DNA of 64,000 nucleotides from Chondrosia reniformis (Eukaryota; Porifera; Demospongiae; Chondrillida; Chondrillidae). Shown here piece by piece: positions 35,657 to 46,856 of this stretch. The notes beneath the pieces were generated by a model, which did not search any database, was not told the origin of the DNA, and saw only the letters and a program-made list of their open reading frames with translations. Each line of letters begins with the position of its first letter. Position 1 is the stretch's first letter. The DNA lies in contig OX359200.1 of NCBI GenBank assembly GCA_947172415.1, positions 1,366,501 through 1,430,500 on the forward strand, written 5' to 3'. The position numbers were made by a program, and so were the translations under genes.

Positions 35657-36280
35657 CTATACAAGTACTTTGCTGATGGTCTGGTGAGAAATATCTGGGC
35701 AAATGAAGTGAAATAGAGCAGCAAAAACTTCATATGTAGGTAGCCCCGTATAGAATTTAGTCTTTTGATTGCTGCTTGCTATGAGCTGAAGTGGAGATTT
35801 TGGGAGTGACTGTTTCAAGGAGTCCAGCTCTTCTTGTAAGGCAGCCACCTCTACAGACAATTCCTGGTTAGGAGGAACTATAAGTAATTTGGGTCTAGCA
35901 TTGGGAAAACATGGTCCGTTTGAGTTGATGCGTCCCTTAAAGCATCTTCGCAACTAGAAGCCATCGTGCTCATATGCAGCAGACCTTCCGCAGCCGTCCG
36001 AATGTCCTCTTCGTCTTGGCGCACCTTGGCTCTTTTCGCGCTCCTTTCTTCCCTGTTTCGATCGGGTATACTGCAATTCGCTCTCCGCTTGCCATCCTTG
36101 AAGAGTGTAGGTACGTAATCGACGTTCTTATAGGGTCTCTAGAAGGCCTGCCGCTCACAAAATGTTCGCCGCAAAGACGGTCAAACGATTTCGCCTCCCA
36201 CCCTGCTCGTGAAATGGACCTCAGCCACGCTTCACGTCGCTCCTGTTTAGCTGCCCGCATCTCGCTTGAAGCGGTTTGTG
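35657..36280 (-). pseudogene. THAP / DDE_4-type transposase remnant, copy B
   Basis: Copy of 27628-28290. Here the frame continues past TGLP into TYEVFAALFHFI, the normal continuation of this transposase helix-turn-helix, so copy B is closer to the ancestral frame at this point. It has an 18-bp deletion in the THAP region near 36253 relative to copy A. Confidence 0.6.
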
Positions 36281-38344
36281 CAGTTATATATCAGCCACAT
36301 ACATGGATTGATGTGCAACTCTAATGTACTCATAAACACAGGTGAACTGACGTCTAGAGAGAAAGCAGAGAGATTTATAGAAGCCCTGAAGCTCGGCAAT
36401 AATGTTGATTCCGATGGCTCAGCCAACATTACATCATACCGTGTAGGTTACTGAAAAGTCAAATGTCATCATCATCAATCTGATATATCAAATAGAAAGC
36501 TGTTATTCATTTACTATGCTAAACTCTATACAGGGAAGACGGCATAGTGGATTTGTTTATCCATGTCCATCTAACATTAGCAATGCTGAGAAGCTGGTCT
36601 GTGAAAGTATTACTGGTAAGCGAACTATTACTTAACTTCATTATTATTGTTGTTGTTGTTGCTGTTGTTTTTAATGTGCCCACGGCATAAGATAAAGGTA
36701 AATTCTACCAACCAACAGAGCTACACAATGGTGAAGCCATAGCTACTTTCAAGGGTACCAGGCTTATAACCCAACTGATCATGACTGGGATCAGCTAGGC
36801 CTTCACTCCTGCTGCCAGGCCATAGTCCCAACCAGTATACGTATATATCATGAGGCTGTGTGTATTGAGTTGAGGGAATGGGATGTACTTAGTAGTCTGT
36901 TTGTAAGTGGATGAAAAGTATGACTAGATTCGGAGTGGTTTTTATTAGGATACTTATTACATTTTTATGTACGTATATACTGTATGATTTTTCCTTCTAA
37001 AGATTCATGTAGTTATAATAAAAGACGCAAACGTAGGTCACTCTCTGAACAAGAAAGGACAAATTTGGCAGATTTTCTTATTTCTTAGGAAGACAGCAAA
37101 AGAGGTGAAAGGATTAGAAAGGCATTTCCTGATATCAGCAGAAACGTTATGTTTGTGGTAGACAGTTCAGGCAGTATTCTTGCACATAACTTTAATAGAG
37201 TTAAAATTGTCTTGGCAAATCTCACATTTTTGTTCTGTGGAGAAATTGGATTTGGAATGATGCAGTTTGGTACCAATGCATGGATGGAGTTTTGCCCCAA
37301 GTGTTTCCGTTTACACACAGAAGATCACTTGGCCTTGACTGTCTCTGACAGAATCCATGGAATGGGGTACAAAGATGCTTGGAGTACATCCACAGGAGGT
37401 GCCATTGACTGTCTTACAAATTACATTCTAAATTCTACCGGTTGCTTAGATACAGTTGGCAAGCCAACTCAATTAGTATTTTTAACCGATGGTCAGGCAA
37501 ACCGATGTAGGCCACCAAGTGATGCCTTGTCTGATTTGATTAAAACTTTTCCACACATTGAATCATATGCCATTGGAGTAGGTAACATTGACAGAAATGG
37601 CATAATAGATCTCCTAGCTCACCTTGATCCACAAAATGTCTTTAACATACTTGACATAGATGCATTGGAATTATTGTTCAGTGATGTAATACAAGAATTG
37701 GACAGAACCCAAAAAAGATGCAAAGCCGATGTTGAAAAGAAATCTGATTACGAAACAGCAACACTCACAGTGGCACCTTAAGACTCAACTTGAACCTCAT
37801 TTTATAATTGATTGCATAACATAAGAGCTTTATATACATAGATAGCTAGATGTTACTCTACATGTTTATTGTAAAGCCTTTAGTTCAATAATTACACATG
37901 CATTGACCATATTGTTGTTTATGCCTGTATCCTCTTCCATGCAATTTAACAAATAAACATCATATATACAACTGAGTTATAAACACACATGCATGCAATT
38001 AACATTCATTATTGTCAAGGTAACTGCCAAAATATAAATAAGGCTGTAGTGATCAGATACTGCACAACTGTGCCATCGTGGTGAAATTGGCATATATTTA
38101 GTATTTGCTACATATATCTTCTGTTTTGGGTGTAGTATACAAAGCAGAAGAGGATTGTGTTCTAATTACAAGTGCTTAAATAAGAAATTGGAACAACTGT
38201 ACTGATAACAAATAATCTGCATGATGAAATTAAAATTAAAGGTAAAAATTTCATAATTGTATTCAATAAGGCATCAACTCCTTTCTATGTCTTGCCCGCT
38301 TCTCACTGGATGCACTCATCTACATATACAAGTAATTATATATA

Positions 38345-38560
38345 CATACATGTCAAGGATTCACAGAAGATCAAGATAAAGAAAAAGACAAAGACTCCCA
38401 GGATCACTGATGAAGGGTGGAATTCCCAGAAACACCTGTCTGACCCAGTGGAGAAGAAGATGAAATAAGGGAAAAGAAGGAAGAAAAGACTACTGTATCT
38501 TCATCTAAAGCTCTCTTTAGGTTTAGTTCCCCTATAGGCTCTTTTTACAGAATAGGCATA
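38345..38560. repeat. dispersed repeat fragment
   Basis: Contains GATGAAGGGTGGAATTCCCA and CTGACCCAGTGGAGAAGAAG. Related pieces are in a TTC5 intron at 8690-8800 (opposite sense), near 11450-11520, near 49280-49310 and, weakly, near 53270-53330. No coding frame is seen. Confidence 0.55.
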
Positions 38561-38929
38561 TAGCATGTAGGAAAATGGTATCTTAGATTTTTCATGTACA
38601 ATGGTAAGTATGAGTGCATGGACAAATGTTTGTATATATATATATATAGTAGAGAATAACTATTGTGCAATAACTATAGCCCATGCATAAACAGTTATTA
38701 ATGAGTACTTGAAATAACTAAGTAAACTATACATATTATATAGCCCATATACAGTTGTTTAATAAAAATTAATAAATCTAAGAATTCTATATACATATTA
38801 TTATTATTGTATATGAAGTTCATGAATAATGTTTTTATCATTATTATTGTAACAAGAATCTCTTAAAATGGCATTGTAAATTCAAATTGGATTGAGCACT
38901 AATTATATAAGAAATAAAAATGTATGAAT

Positions 38930-39105
38930 TAATCAACCTGTTCACACTCAGTCAACCCTAACTTGATTATAGCAGAAATCATTATAAGATGATATCCATC
39001 TGATGCACATCACTGATACTTTGATCCAGATTCAGGATTAGTCTGATGAAATCAGACTCTAAACTTATGCAATACTTGCTCCAGTAAGTATTGCATAAGT
39101 TTAGT
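38930..39105. repeat. dispersed repeat with hairpin, copy 2
   Basis: Same family as 30462-30645, ending in the stem CTAAACTTATGCAATACTTG with its complement. Confidence 0.85.
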
Positions 39106-39489
39106 GTCTAATTAAGGCAAATCTGACTTTATAAAATTTTCAAAAATTCCTGGGATGTACTGTACTTTATGGATGTCTGTGAATACATATACTGACACAA
39201 AAATTATCATAATAGTTTGTGTATCACTCAGTCTGAAAGTGTTAATTTGTTTGGGAGTATCGAGTATATATAGGTATACAAGAAGGTATCACAAAACAGT
39301 GTCAAATGTGATGTACATTAAGTTGTAGTGTAAACATTTAACTGTTATTGTTAGGTAGCTGTATAAACATAAAATATTATACATGAATAACTTCATGATC
39401 ACCCTTAAAGTTGCAGCTTCATATCTCTCCATCTGACAGAGTTACAGCACTGAATGTACATAAAATTACTGGTATACGAAGTTAATGTA

Positions 39490-40512
39490 TGGTGAGAGAT
39501 AGGGCAAATTTACCTGGATATCAAAACTCATTAAAAACCTTTCATACATGTCTATGAAAGGTGACACAAAGTTGCAGCTTCATATCTCTCCATTTGACAA
39601 AGTTACAGTACTGAATGTATATATAGGGCCGGGATCACCTTTAGCCTTTTAATTTTATATATTTCTATGCTTGGTTACTAAATTTGTGTACAAATATATA
39701 GTATTTTAGCCACTTACAGAGCACTCTCAATTACTGCATGACTGTATGCCATTAGTCACTGTTACATATTGACATGTAAATATTATGGATAGATAATACC
39801 AGGGTTGTCCAAACAGCATAAACAAGTAATTGGACAAGTAAAATTAACAAAATGACTGTACAGATGACAATAATCTGATACAATTAAAATTAAATGTTTA
39901 AATATATATATTCAATAAGGCATCAACTCCTTCCTATGCCTTGCCTGCTTCTCACTGGATGCACACACCTACATATACGTACAAGTAATTATATATATAC
40001 ATGTACAATGGTTAGTGTGAGTGAACAAATGTTTGTACTAAATATAGTAGCGAATCACTATTGTGCAATAACTATAGCCCATCAGCAGCAAACAATCCAG
40101 CCTTTAGCTATAAGTTGATGTCACTATTGCTCAACCATTGAACCATTATGTACTAAATCAAGTACTTACAATACCTTAGTAATCTGTACATGTTATATAG
40201 CCGATTTAATATAACTCATTAAGTATAAGTTCATGAATAGTGTTATTATAACAAGAATCTTGTAATTAAACTTAAAATAGTGTTATAAATGAATCAAATT
40301 GAATTGAGCACTAAGAAATAAAAATGTATGAATTAATCAACCTGTTCACACTCAGTCAACCCTAACTTGATTATAGCAGAAATCATTATAAGATGATATC
40401 GATCTGATGCACATCACTGATACTTTGATCCAGATTCAGGACTAGTCTGATGAAATCAGACCCTAAACTTATGCAATACTTGCTCCAGTAAGTATTGCAT
40501 AAGTTTAGGTCT
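39490..40512. repeat. ~1-kb dispersed repeat, copy 3 (longer form)
   Basis: This block matches 45772-46772 through most of its length (both include GTTGCAGCTTCATATCTCTC, GGGATCACCTTTAGCC and the closing hairpin). It extends the shorter 180-bp copies in the 5' direction. Confidence 0.8.
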
Positions 40513-40529
40513 AATTAAGGCAAATCTGA

Positions 40530-40860
40530 CTTTATAAAATTTTCGGGATTCATTGTACTTTATGGATGTCTGTGAATACATATACTGACACCAAAATTAG
40601 CCCGAAATATCATAATAGTTTGTGTATCACTCAGTCTGAAGGTGTTAATTTGTTTGGGAGTATACAAGAAGGTATCGTAAAACAGTGTCAAATGTGATGT
40701 TCATTAAGTTGTAGTGTAAACATTCAACTGTTACTGTTAGGTAGCTGTATAAACATAAAATAAAATACAAGTAGCTTCATGATCACCCTCAAAGTCTGAC
40801 AATGATATAATGCAGCTTTACAAGGTAGAATCCTATATAGCTAGATTATATAAAGTTGGG
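40530..40860. repeat. partial third copy of the 8-kb unit's first segment
   Basis: Matches the start of units A and B (TACTTTATGGATGTCTGTGA ... AGCTTTACAAGGTAGAATCC), then diverges after the TATATAAAGTTGGGAATAATC region. Confidence 0.7.
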
Positions 40861-41064
40861 AATAATCTCTGTGTTAGAGTGTTGCTTTATAAGATGAACT
40901 CTATCTTGGAACTATCAAGGGTCCATAATACAGTCCAAGACTAGCACCTTGTCTCATGAGAGTCATTCTTTTGGACACAAGGTATCTAACATAATATATA
41001 GCTCCGTCTTCATATAGGCCTATATACCTAAAGTAGATAGTTACATAATGAAATGTGACAAAGG

Positions 41065-41209
41065 GAAGAGAAGAGTTTTGGCTTGTCTATGTACTGGTTG
41101 TCTCCCTCTTGTAGTTGATGTTGGTCGCTACACCTCTCTCCCATTCAACCAGAGGACCTGCCAAGTCTGTGCTGGAGGTGAGGTGGAGGACCAGGAACAC
41201 TTTTGTTAA
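41065..41209 (+). pseudogene. LINE reverse transcriptase C-terminal remnant
   Basis: The frame reads LVVDVGRYTSLPFNQRTCQVC ... EVEDQEHFC and then stops. This is the zinc-finger-like end (GRY..LP...R.C..C....VEDE.HF..C) shared by many non-LTR retrotransposon polyproteins. Only this tail is present. Confidence 0.65.
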
Positions 41210-41536
41210 ATTGCTGTAAACTTATTACTATAAGATCTATCTATACTTATTGTTGAACACTTATTGCATCCAGCTTAATCCTAATTTTGCATGTACATGT
41301 CCCCTTCCACCAAATTATAAAAATCATTGATTTTATTTATAAAAAGTTTATTCCCTCCATAATTTTAATGTAACCACCCTCACCAATTTTTGTGACTAAT
41401 AAGCCAAACTGGCTGGTCAGTTTTAATAATAATAGTCTAAGTTGGATTTCCGCTTCCGATATATACACAAAAACGGAACCGAAGAAGCTATAAATTACTT
41501 TGGAGTATATAGCTTTTTGCATTCTTGAATAACGAA

Positions 41537-42166
41537 ATGGCTAATTTGAGTGGCAATGCAGCAGTAGTTAACCAGCCAAGTATATATCCCATCATAGAAA
41601 ATCCAATCGCTTCTCGTAATGTGGACGAGAACGGCGAAACAGTCATATTCGAAGGAATATGTGATACCAACAGCTTGGAAATAACCATAGCTAACCAATT
41701 TGGATGCGGCGGTCTGTCAGCAACAAACTTGGGAGCAATCACAATCCTTGGTTGGTGCGCTATTGGCTATCCTCTCGGCTGCTATTGTGGTAAGCTAACT
41801 GCCAATTCCTGGCGTGCGTACCTGACGAATAACAGGGTACACTACACGAGGATCAATCCCTGTTGCCTGTGTGGAAATGGTATAGACATTCACTTGGATC
41901 TCTCGGACATTTCCACTGTATCCGTAGAGATGGATATTGTAGAAAAGGGATATTGTGCCCTTGCTTGCTGTCATAAAACCATTCCAACTACGGTTCTAAT
42001 GGTGCTGAAACCTGGCCAGAGGAAAGACCTAGTTCACTGGTCTGACCGTCCTCTTATTCAATGGTGCACTGAGGTGGAAACCGTAGCAGTCAGAATTAAA
42101 AACTGTTCGAATGCAAAAGAGTTTGTTCAAGCCGTGCAGAGCCAAATGGCTACATGCAATATATAG
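41537..42166 (+). CDS. uncharacterised 209-aa Cys-rich protein, possible PH-like fold
   Basis: A single-exon frame of 209 residues from the ATG at 41537. The N-terminal 75 residues are polar; residues about 68-90 are hydrophobic with several Gly and Cys (ITILGWCAIGYPLGCYCG) and could be a membrane-inserted or palmitoylated segment. The rest (WRAYLTNNRVHYTR ... IDIHLDLSDISTVSV) has the strand pattern of bacterial-type PH (bPH) or GRAM-like domains, with Cys pairs (NPCCLCG, ALACC). I do not know the family; the PH comparison is pattern-based. It lies next to repeat copies but is not itself repeated in the window. Confidence 0.65.
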   Translation: MANLSGNAAVVNQPSIYPIIENPIASRNVDENGETVIFEGICDTNSLEITIANQFGCGGLSATNLGAITILGWCAIGYPLGCYCGKLTANSWRAYLTNNRVHYTRINPCCLCGNGIDIHLDLSDISTVSVEMDIVEKGYCALACCHKTIPTTVLMVLKPGQRKDLVHWSDRPLIQWCTEVETVAVRIKNCSNAKEFVQAVQSQMATCNI

Positions 42167-42715
42167 AACTTTAGTGTATGCATTCTGCATGATGAAAACA
42201 GTCATGCATAAATGCAGTTAAACTTTCATTTATTAGGCCTAATAGGTTTTAAAATGTAGTTATATACCTACGTAGTTGTGTGAAAATTGGGCCTGGCCCA
42301 ATAAATTATGTAAGTTTGTGAACTTAATTTCTGCATGCTAAAGTAAAACACTGCATATGGTTTAGAAGGCTGATCCGCTTTAATACATAATATATATGTA
42401 CGTATACACGTGCTCTCTTTAAAATATATAAATTCAGTTAGAAGAATAGGGATGGCAGTTCTTACAACTGTGACTAGCACATCAGGAAAACCTAACATGC
42501 ATGGATATATAGTGATAATGTGATATGCTATACAGAAAATTAAGCATACACTCCAGTTTAGATGCATCCTCCCTACTTATAAGCACCTAAAAGTGATGTG
42601 TATAATATTGTTATTATACTCTGACACACACGTACACAGTCACACATGCCTACACACATACTAAGATGGCAAACAATTATATTATATGGCTTAACACATG
42701 TAAGCAACTATATCT
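42167..42715. other. 3' flank of the 209-aa gene
   Basis: AT-rich DNA; I see no gene or known repeat in it. Confidence 0.45.
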
Positions 42716-43215
42716 ATAGACCTATTTTTAAATCCGTAAGACTTACAAATTCATAAAGATTAACCACATGGAGATACAACCAATAATATTTAGTTGTCTC
42801 TCTGGGTGTAGCTGCATGTGCTATTAGTCATTAGTTTTCTAATTAAATATCAGTTGTATTACTGGTGTGCTAGCTTTTAAAGGCATGACAATTTTCAGGG
42901 TGTCTACTGTCATTTTGTCCTAAAATGTATTTAATTATGTGTTGTATTTAAATTAAATGTTGTGAAAAGTAAATAGGGCAACTAAATTGCATGACAAGCA
43001 CATTATAATGATTGTTGCCTGCATAAATACAGTCAACTGTAACCCTAGGCCTCTGCTGCATGTTCGGACATTTTATATATCTATAGGCGATTCAGTGGAG
43101 AGGATGCTCTGGTTGCTGAAGCTCCCCACTAAGTATTGGCCTGTTTATGTGAGACTTTATCGCTATGTATATGTATTAGCATATGTACACCCTTTAGATC
43201 CACCCCTGTAATAAT
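42716..43215. repeat. diverged partial copy of the inverted-repeat element
   Basis: From CCTATTTTTAAATCCGTAAG to the loop sequences near 43200 this matches the left arm of the 1.27-kb element, but then joins the loop in inverted order (GATTGTTGCCTGCATAAATA, GAGAGGATGCTCTGGTTGCT). It is older than copies A and B, with many differences. Confidence 0.7.
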
Positions 43216-44340
43216 TGTCCTTTTGACTTCGGTCTGTAATTGATTGGTGTGTTTATATATGCAAGGTCGTTGGAGAAATTAGTGTAAGGTTATTGAATTT
43301 TTAATGTTCATTATATAAACATAGGAATTGATTTTTATGTGTTGGTGGTTACTGTAAGCCAATTCCACAATTAACAGTTTATAAAATTTACCCCAGTAAT
43401 CCAAATATATACAAGAAAAGAGATTCTTTGCAATTGGCCTAAACCCCTTAGCCATCGGCTAATTTACAATGTATACATGTAAGGAATCATTCTATATACA
43501 GCATTCCTAGACCTGGAAACGTTATACACGTCCCCTTCTTATCTTCCGGTTGGAGATCATGTGACAGGAAATGTGGATCAGATGACAAGAACTTAAAATC
43601 GGGGGAATTTTAAAGTAGTTCCCATCCGATGAAGAGGTTGAAACGACGTTACGTTGACAGAAAATCGACATTATTGTCCAAACTAATTTAAGGGATAGGC
43701 AGCCCTTGAGTTTTGAATGTGCTCTACAAGAAGCATGTTGAATATGGAATACTTAAGTACCTAGCAAGAATCCTGCAAGAATATTAATTCATTCACTAAA
43801 CCAGCCAGTTGTCATAAAGTTGTTTTCAGTGGTCAATACAAACATAACTATTGATAATAGTGCAATTTGATGCAATTCACTAAGTCGTGCCAATTAAGAT
43901 ATTTTGAAGACTAGTACTGTTATTTTACTAATGTATGTATGTATGTATAGAATATATCATAAGTTTACATAAATTGTTTTTTTTTCAATCTGACTGATCT
44001 CAACAGCTACATAAGCAGGATTTTTCTCCATTTCTAGATCTTCATTCCAATTAATTGTGTTTTTATTATCACTGGATGGCACTATATGTGGGAAAACATC
44101 ATTTATAATCTCATCCTACTAATTTAAGATGCTTATAATTACTATCAAAAGAACATGTATATATTTACTTTAAATTTAAAGTATCAGTGAATTTGATAGT
44201 ATACAACATTTAGTCTTAATGTCTGTACGTAGATTGGTCTAGATCTGTGAGTTACATACATTACATTACATGGTACTTATACTGTATGTATACGTGTGTA
44301 TATATGTAGCAAGAAATATCACACAAAGTGTTTTCTGTCC
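43216..44340. other. AT-rich spacer
   Basis: No convincing exon on either strand; it contains short ATGT runs at 43928-43950 and A/T-rich filler. Confidence 0.45.
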
Positions 44341-45533
44341 TCAGGAAGGCCACTTCTTATTTAAGATGAGACAGTAGCAATGACTTCTTCTTTCCATCAG
44401 TTCATTACCTCTTTCTGTAGGAGGAGGCCAATTTGTCAACTTCTCTGGCCTAGGTGCTGGAGTGGGTTTGAGAGATGTAGACTTGCCAAACAATTTAGGT
44501 GATGGAGATCTTTGAGGACATAAGAAGCAGTAGTGAGACAAAATTAATATTTTAACTTCTTTTGAACACCCACTTACGAAGGAGCTGCCCAAGACTTTGA
44601 TTTAATCTTTGGTGCAACAATGAATATAATTACAAGTACAACTGTTACAACAATAGCACCCAGTATAAGAGGTACAAGGATACCAGCTGCAATAGCACCT
44701 CCATTAGCACCTCCACTCCCTCCCCCTTGGCTGGCTGGTGGTGGAATGGATCCTAAAGAATCAAGAGATGGACAAAATCTCAGTCTCATTGGGTGCAAAT
44801 GATATGAAATGATGACTGGTGCTTAGTACCATCTGTACAACAGTCAGGCCCTCCAAAGCCTTGAGAACAAGCACATACTGAACAAACCTGCATAAGGGAG
44901 GAGGAGATATGGTTACCATGGAAACCACACGACCTATAACTGTATCAACACTTACTCCATTTCAGCAGCATTCCATTCCATTTCCAAACAGACAAGTTGG
45001 TACTTGAAAATTAGCATCCACACATTGCTGGTTCCTACAAACCTGAGAGAGATTGCTAGTAACATTGTGTGATGCAAAGGGTGATGCAATAGATGTTACC
45101 TTTCCTTCGCCACACTTTGTCAAGTCTTCTACCAACGAAGGATTACTAGTGTCTAAAACATCATCTATACAAAATGAACTGCAAACGAATTCAGTATACA
45201 CACATATCTTGGGAGAAATGTACAAAAACTAACTTCTCAAGTTCACCAGATGAGAGACAAATGCGACTTGAAAAACGAATGCCCAGGCCAATATTTGGTA
45301 TTGTATTTGATGGTACATTGGTACATCTTATGGAACCACACAAGACATCACTACACAACAATGTAAAGTTAACTGTAGCCATATTATGTGAGTGGATTTG
45401 GTACAATAGAGTACATATTTATCCATTAGTAGCTCATGCCAAAATACCCTTAGCTATCAAATTTGGATAGAGTCCACCACAATTTCAAGTACAGCTACCT
45501 GCTATGTTGACACTGTAGCAACTCTGTGATGAA
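44341..45533 (-). pseudogene. truncated ADAM metalloprotease gene, C-terminal exons only
   Basis: Minus-strand exons, in transcript order: 45533-45499, 45350-45234, 45178-45100, 45042-44956, 44887-44830, 44752-44578 and 44509-44341. They encode parts of the ADAM cysteine-rich region (SDVLCGSIRCTNV; LVEDLTKCGEGK then VCRNQQCVDANF, joined across a 57-bp intron), an EGF-like piece (NGVCSVCACSQGFGGPDC), a Gly-rich stalk, one transmembrane helix (GAIVVTVVLVIIFIV) and a proline-rich cytoplasmic tail. No prodomain, HExxH metalloprotease or disintegrin exon is found upstream, where a minisatellite and a ~1-kb repeat begin. There is an in-frame TGA (44964-44962) in the EGF-like part, and one small exon expected after 45499 was not found. 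I read it as a 5'-truncated, decaying copy. Confidence 0.75.
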
Positions 45534-45567
45534 CTATAAGAAGCTGAGAATGCAAAACAACACAGAA

Positions 45568-45772
45568 GGGAGTGGTAATGGGAGGAGTAGTGTGACTTAA
45601 AAGGGAGTGGTAATGGGAGGAGTAGTGTGACTTAAAAGGGAGTGGTCATGGGAGGAGTAGTGTGACTTAAAGGGGAGTAGTTATGGGAGGAGTAGTGTGA
45701 CTTAAAGGGGAGTAGTTATGGGAGGAGTAGTGTGACTTAAATGAGTGGTTATGGGAGTAGTGTGACTTAAAG
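45568..45772. repeat. 35-bp minisatellite, about six copies
   Basis: Unit GGGAGTGGTAATGGGAGGAG plus TAGTGTGACTTAAAA, with shortened last copies. It lies exactly where the ADAM fragment loses its upstream exons. Confidence 0.9.
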
Positions 45773-46772
45773 GGCAAATTTAGCTGGATATCAAAATTTA
45801 CAAAACTCATTGGAAACCTTTCATACATGTCTATGAAAGGTAACAAAATGTTGCAGCTTCATATCTCTCTATCTGACAGAGTTACATCACTGAATGTATA
45901 GGGATCACCTTTAGCCTTTTAATTTTATATATTTCTATGCTTGGTTACTAAATTTGTGTAAAAGTATATAGTGTTTTAGCCACTTACAGAGCACTCTCAG
46001 TTACTGAATGACTATATGTCATTAGTCACTGTTACACATTGACACATAAATATTATGATAGATAATACCAGGGTTTTCCAAACAGCATTCATTAAACAAG
46101 TAATTGGATTAACAAAATGACTGTACAGATGACAATAATCTGATACAATTAAAATTAAATGTTTAAATATATATATTCAATAAGGCATCAACTCCTTCCT
46201 ATGTCTTGCCCGCTTCTCACTGAATGCACTCACCTACATATATGTACAAGTAACTATATACATACATGTACAATGGTTAGTGTGAGTGAAGAAATGTTTG
46301 TACTAAATATAGTAGCGAATAACTATTGTGCAATAACTATAGCCCATCAATAGCAAACAATGCAGCCCTTAGCTATAAGTTGATGTCACTATTGCTCAAC
46401 CATTGAACCATTATGTACTAAATCAAGTACTTGCAATACCTTAGTAATCTGTACATGTTATATAGCCAATTTAATATAACTCATTAAGTATAAGTTCATG
46501 AATAGTGTTAATATAACAAGAACCTTGTAATTAAACTTAAAATGGCATTGTAAATTCAAATTGGATTAAGCACTAAGAAATAAAAATGTATGAATTAATC
46601 AACCTGTTCACACTCAGTCAACCCTAACTTGATTATAGCAGAAATCATTATAAGATGATATCCATCTGATGCACATCACTGATACTTTGATCCAGATTCA
46701 GTATTAGTCTGATGAGATCAGACCCTAAACTTACGCAATACTTGCTCCAGTAAGTATTGCATAAGTTTAGGT
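45772..46772. repeat. ~1-kb dispersed repeat, copy 4
   Basis: Matches 39490-40512; ends in the ACTTACGCAATACTTGCTCC hairpin about 85 bp downstream of the WDR89 stop codon. Confidence 0.8.
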
Positions 46773-46856
46773 CTATAGTTTATTCAGTATATTGTCACAT
46801 TTAATACTGTACTTATATATACACTTTACATTATTGACCAGAAAATTAGGTTTACC

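Larger units (their letters stand above)
34415..37781 (+). pseudogene. secreted vWA-domain protein, copy B, with premature stop
   Basis: Exons match copy A: AT at 34415-34416, then 34565-34863, 36342-36442, 36534-36615 and 37003-37781. Exon 2 differs from copy A by one residue (Ala to Thr). In the last exon the glutamine codon of copy A is TAG at 37086-37088, which stops the protein before the vWA domain; downstream the frame stays open to 37781. Over the vWA part about ten residues differ from copy A. The metal-site motifs DSSGS, STGGA and FLTDGQ remain. It is a pseudogene, a recently broken allele, or a gene that now makes only the secreted N-terminal part. Confidence 0.7.
30662..39130. repeat. 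tandem duplication, unit B (about 8.5 kb)
   Basis: Second copy of the unit at 22565-30661, with the same order of elements. It is longer mainly because of extra sequence at about 38345-38850, which includes a dispersed-repeat insertion. Confidence 0.9.

Noticed and set aside
44962-44964. In-frame TGA of the ADAM fragment as a selenocysteine codon
   Set aside because: The organism has tRNA-Sec, but the gene is truncated and lacks upstream exons, and no selenoprotein ADAM is known. Decay is simpler.
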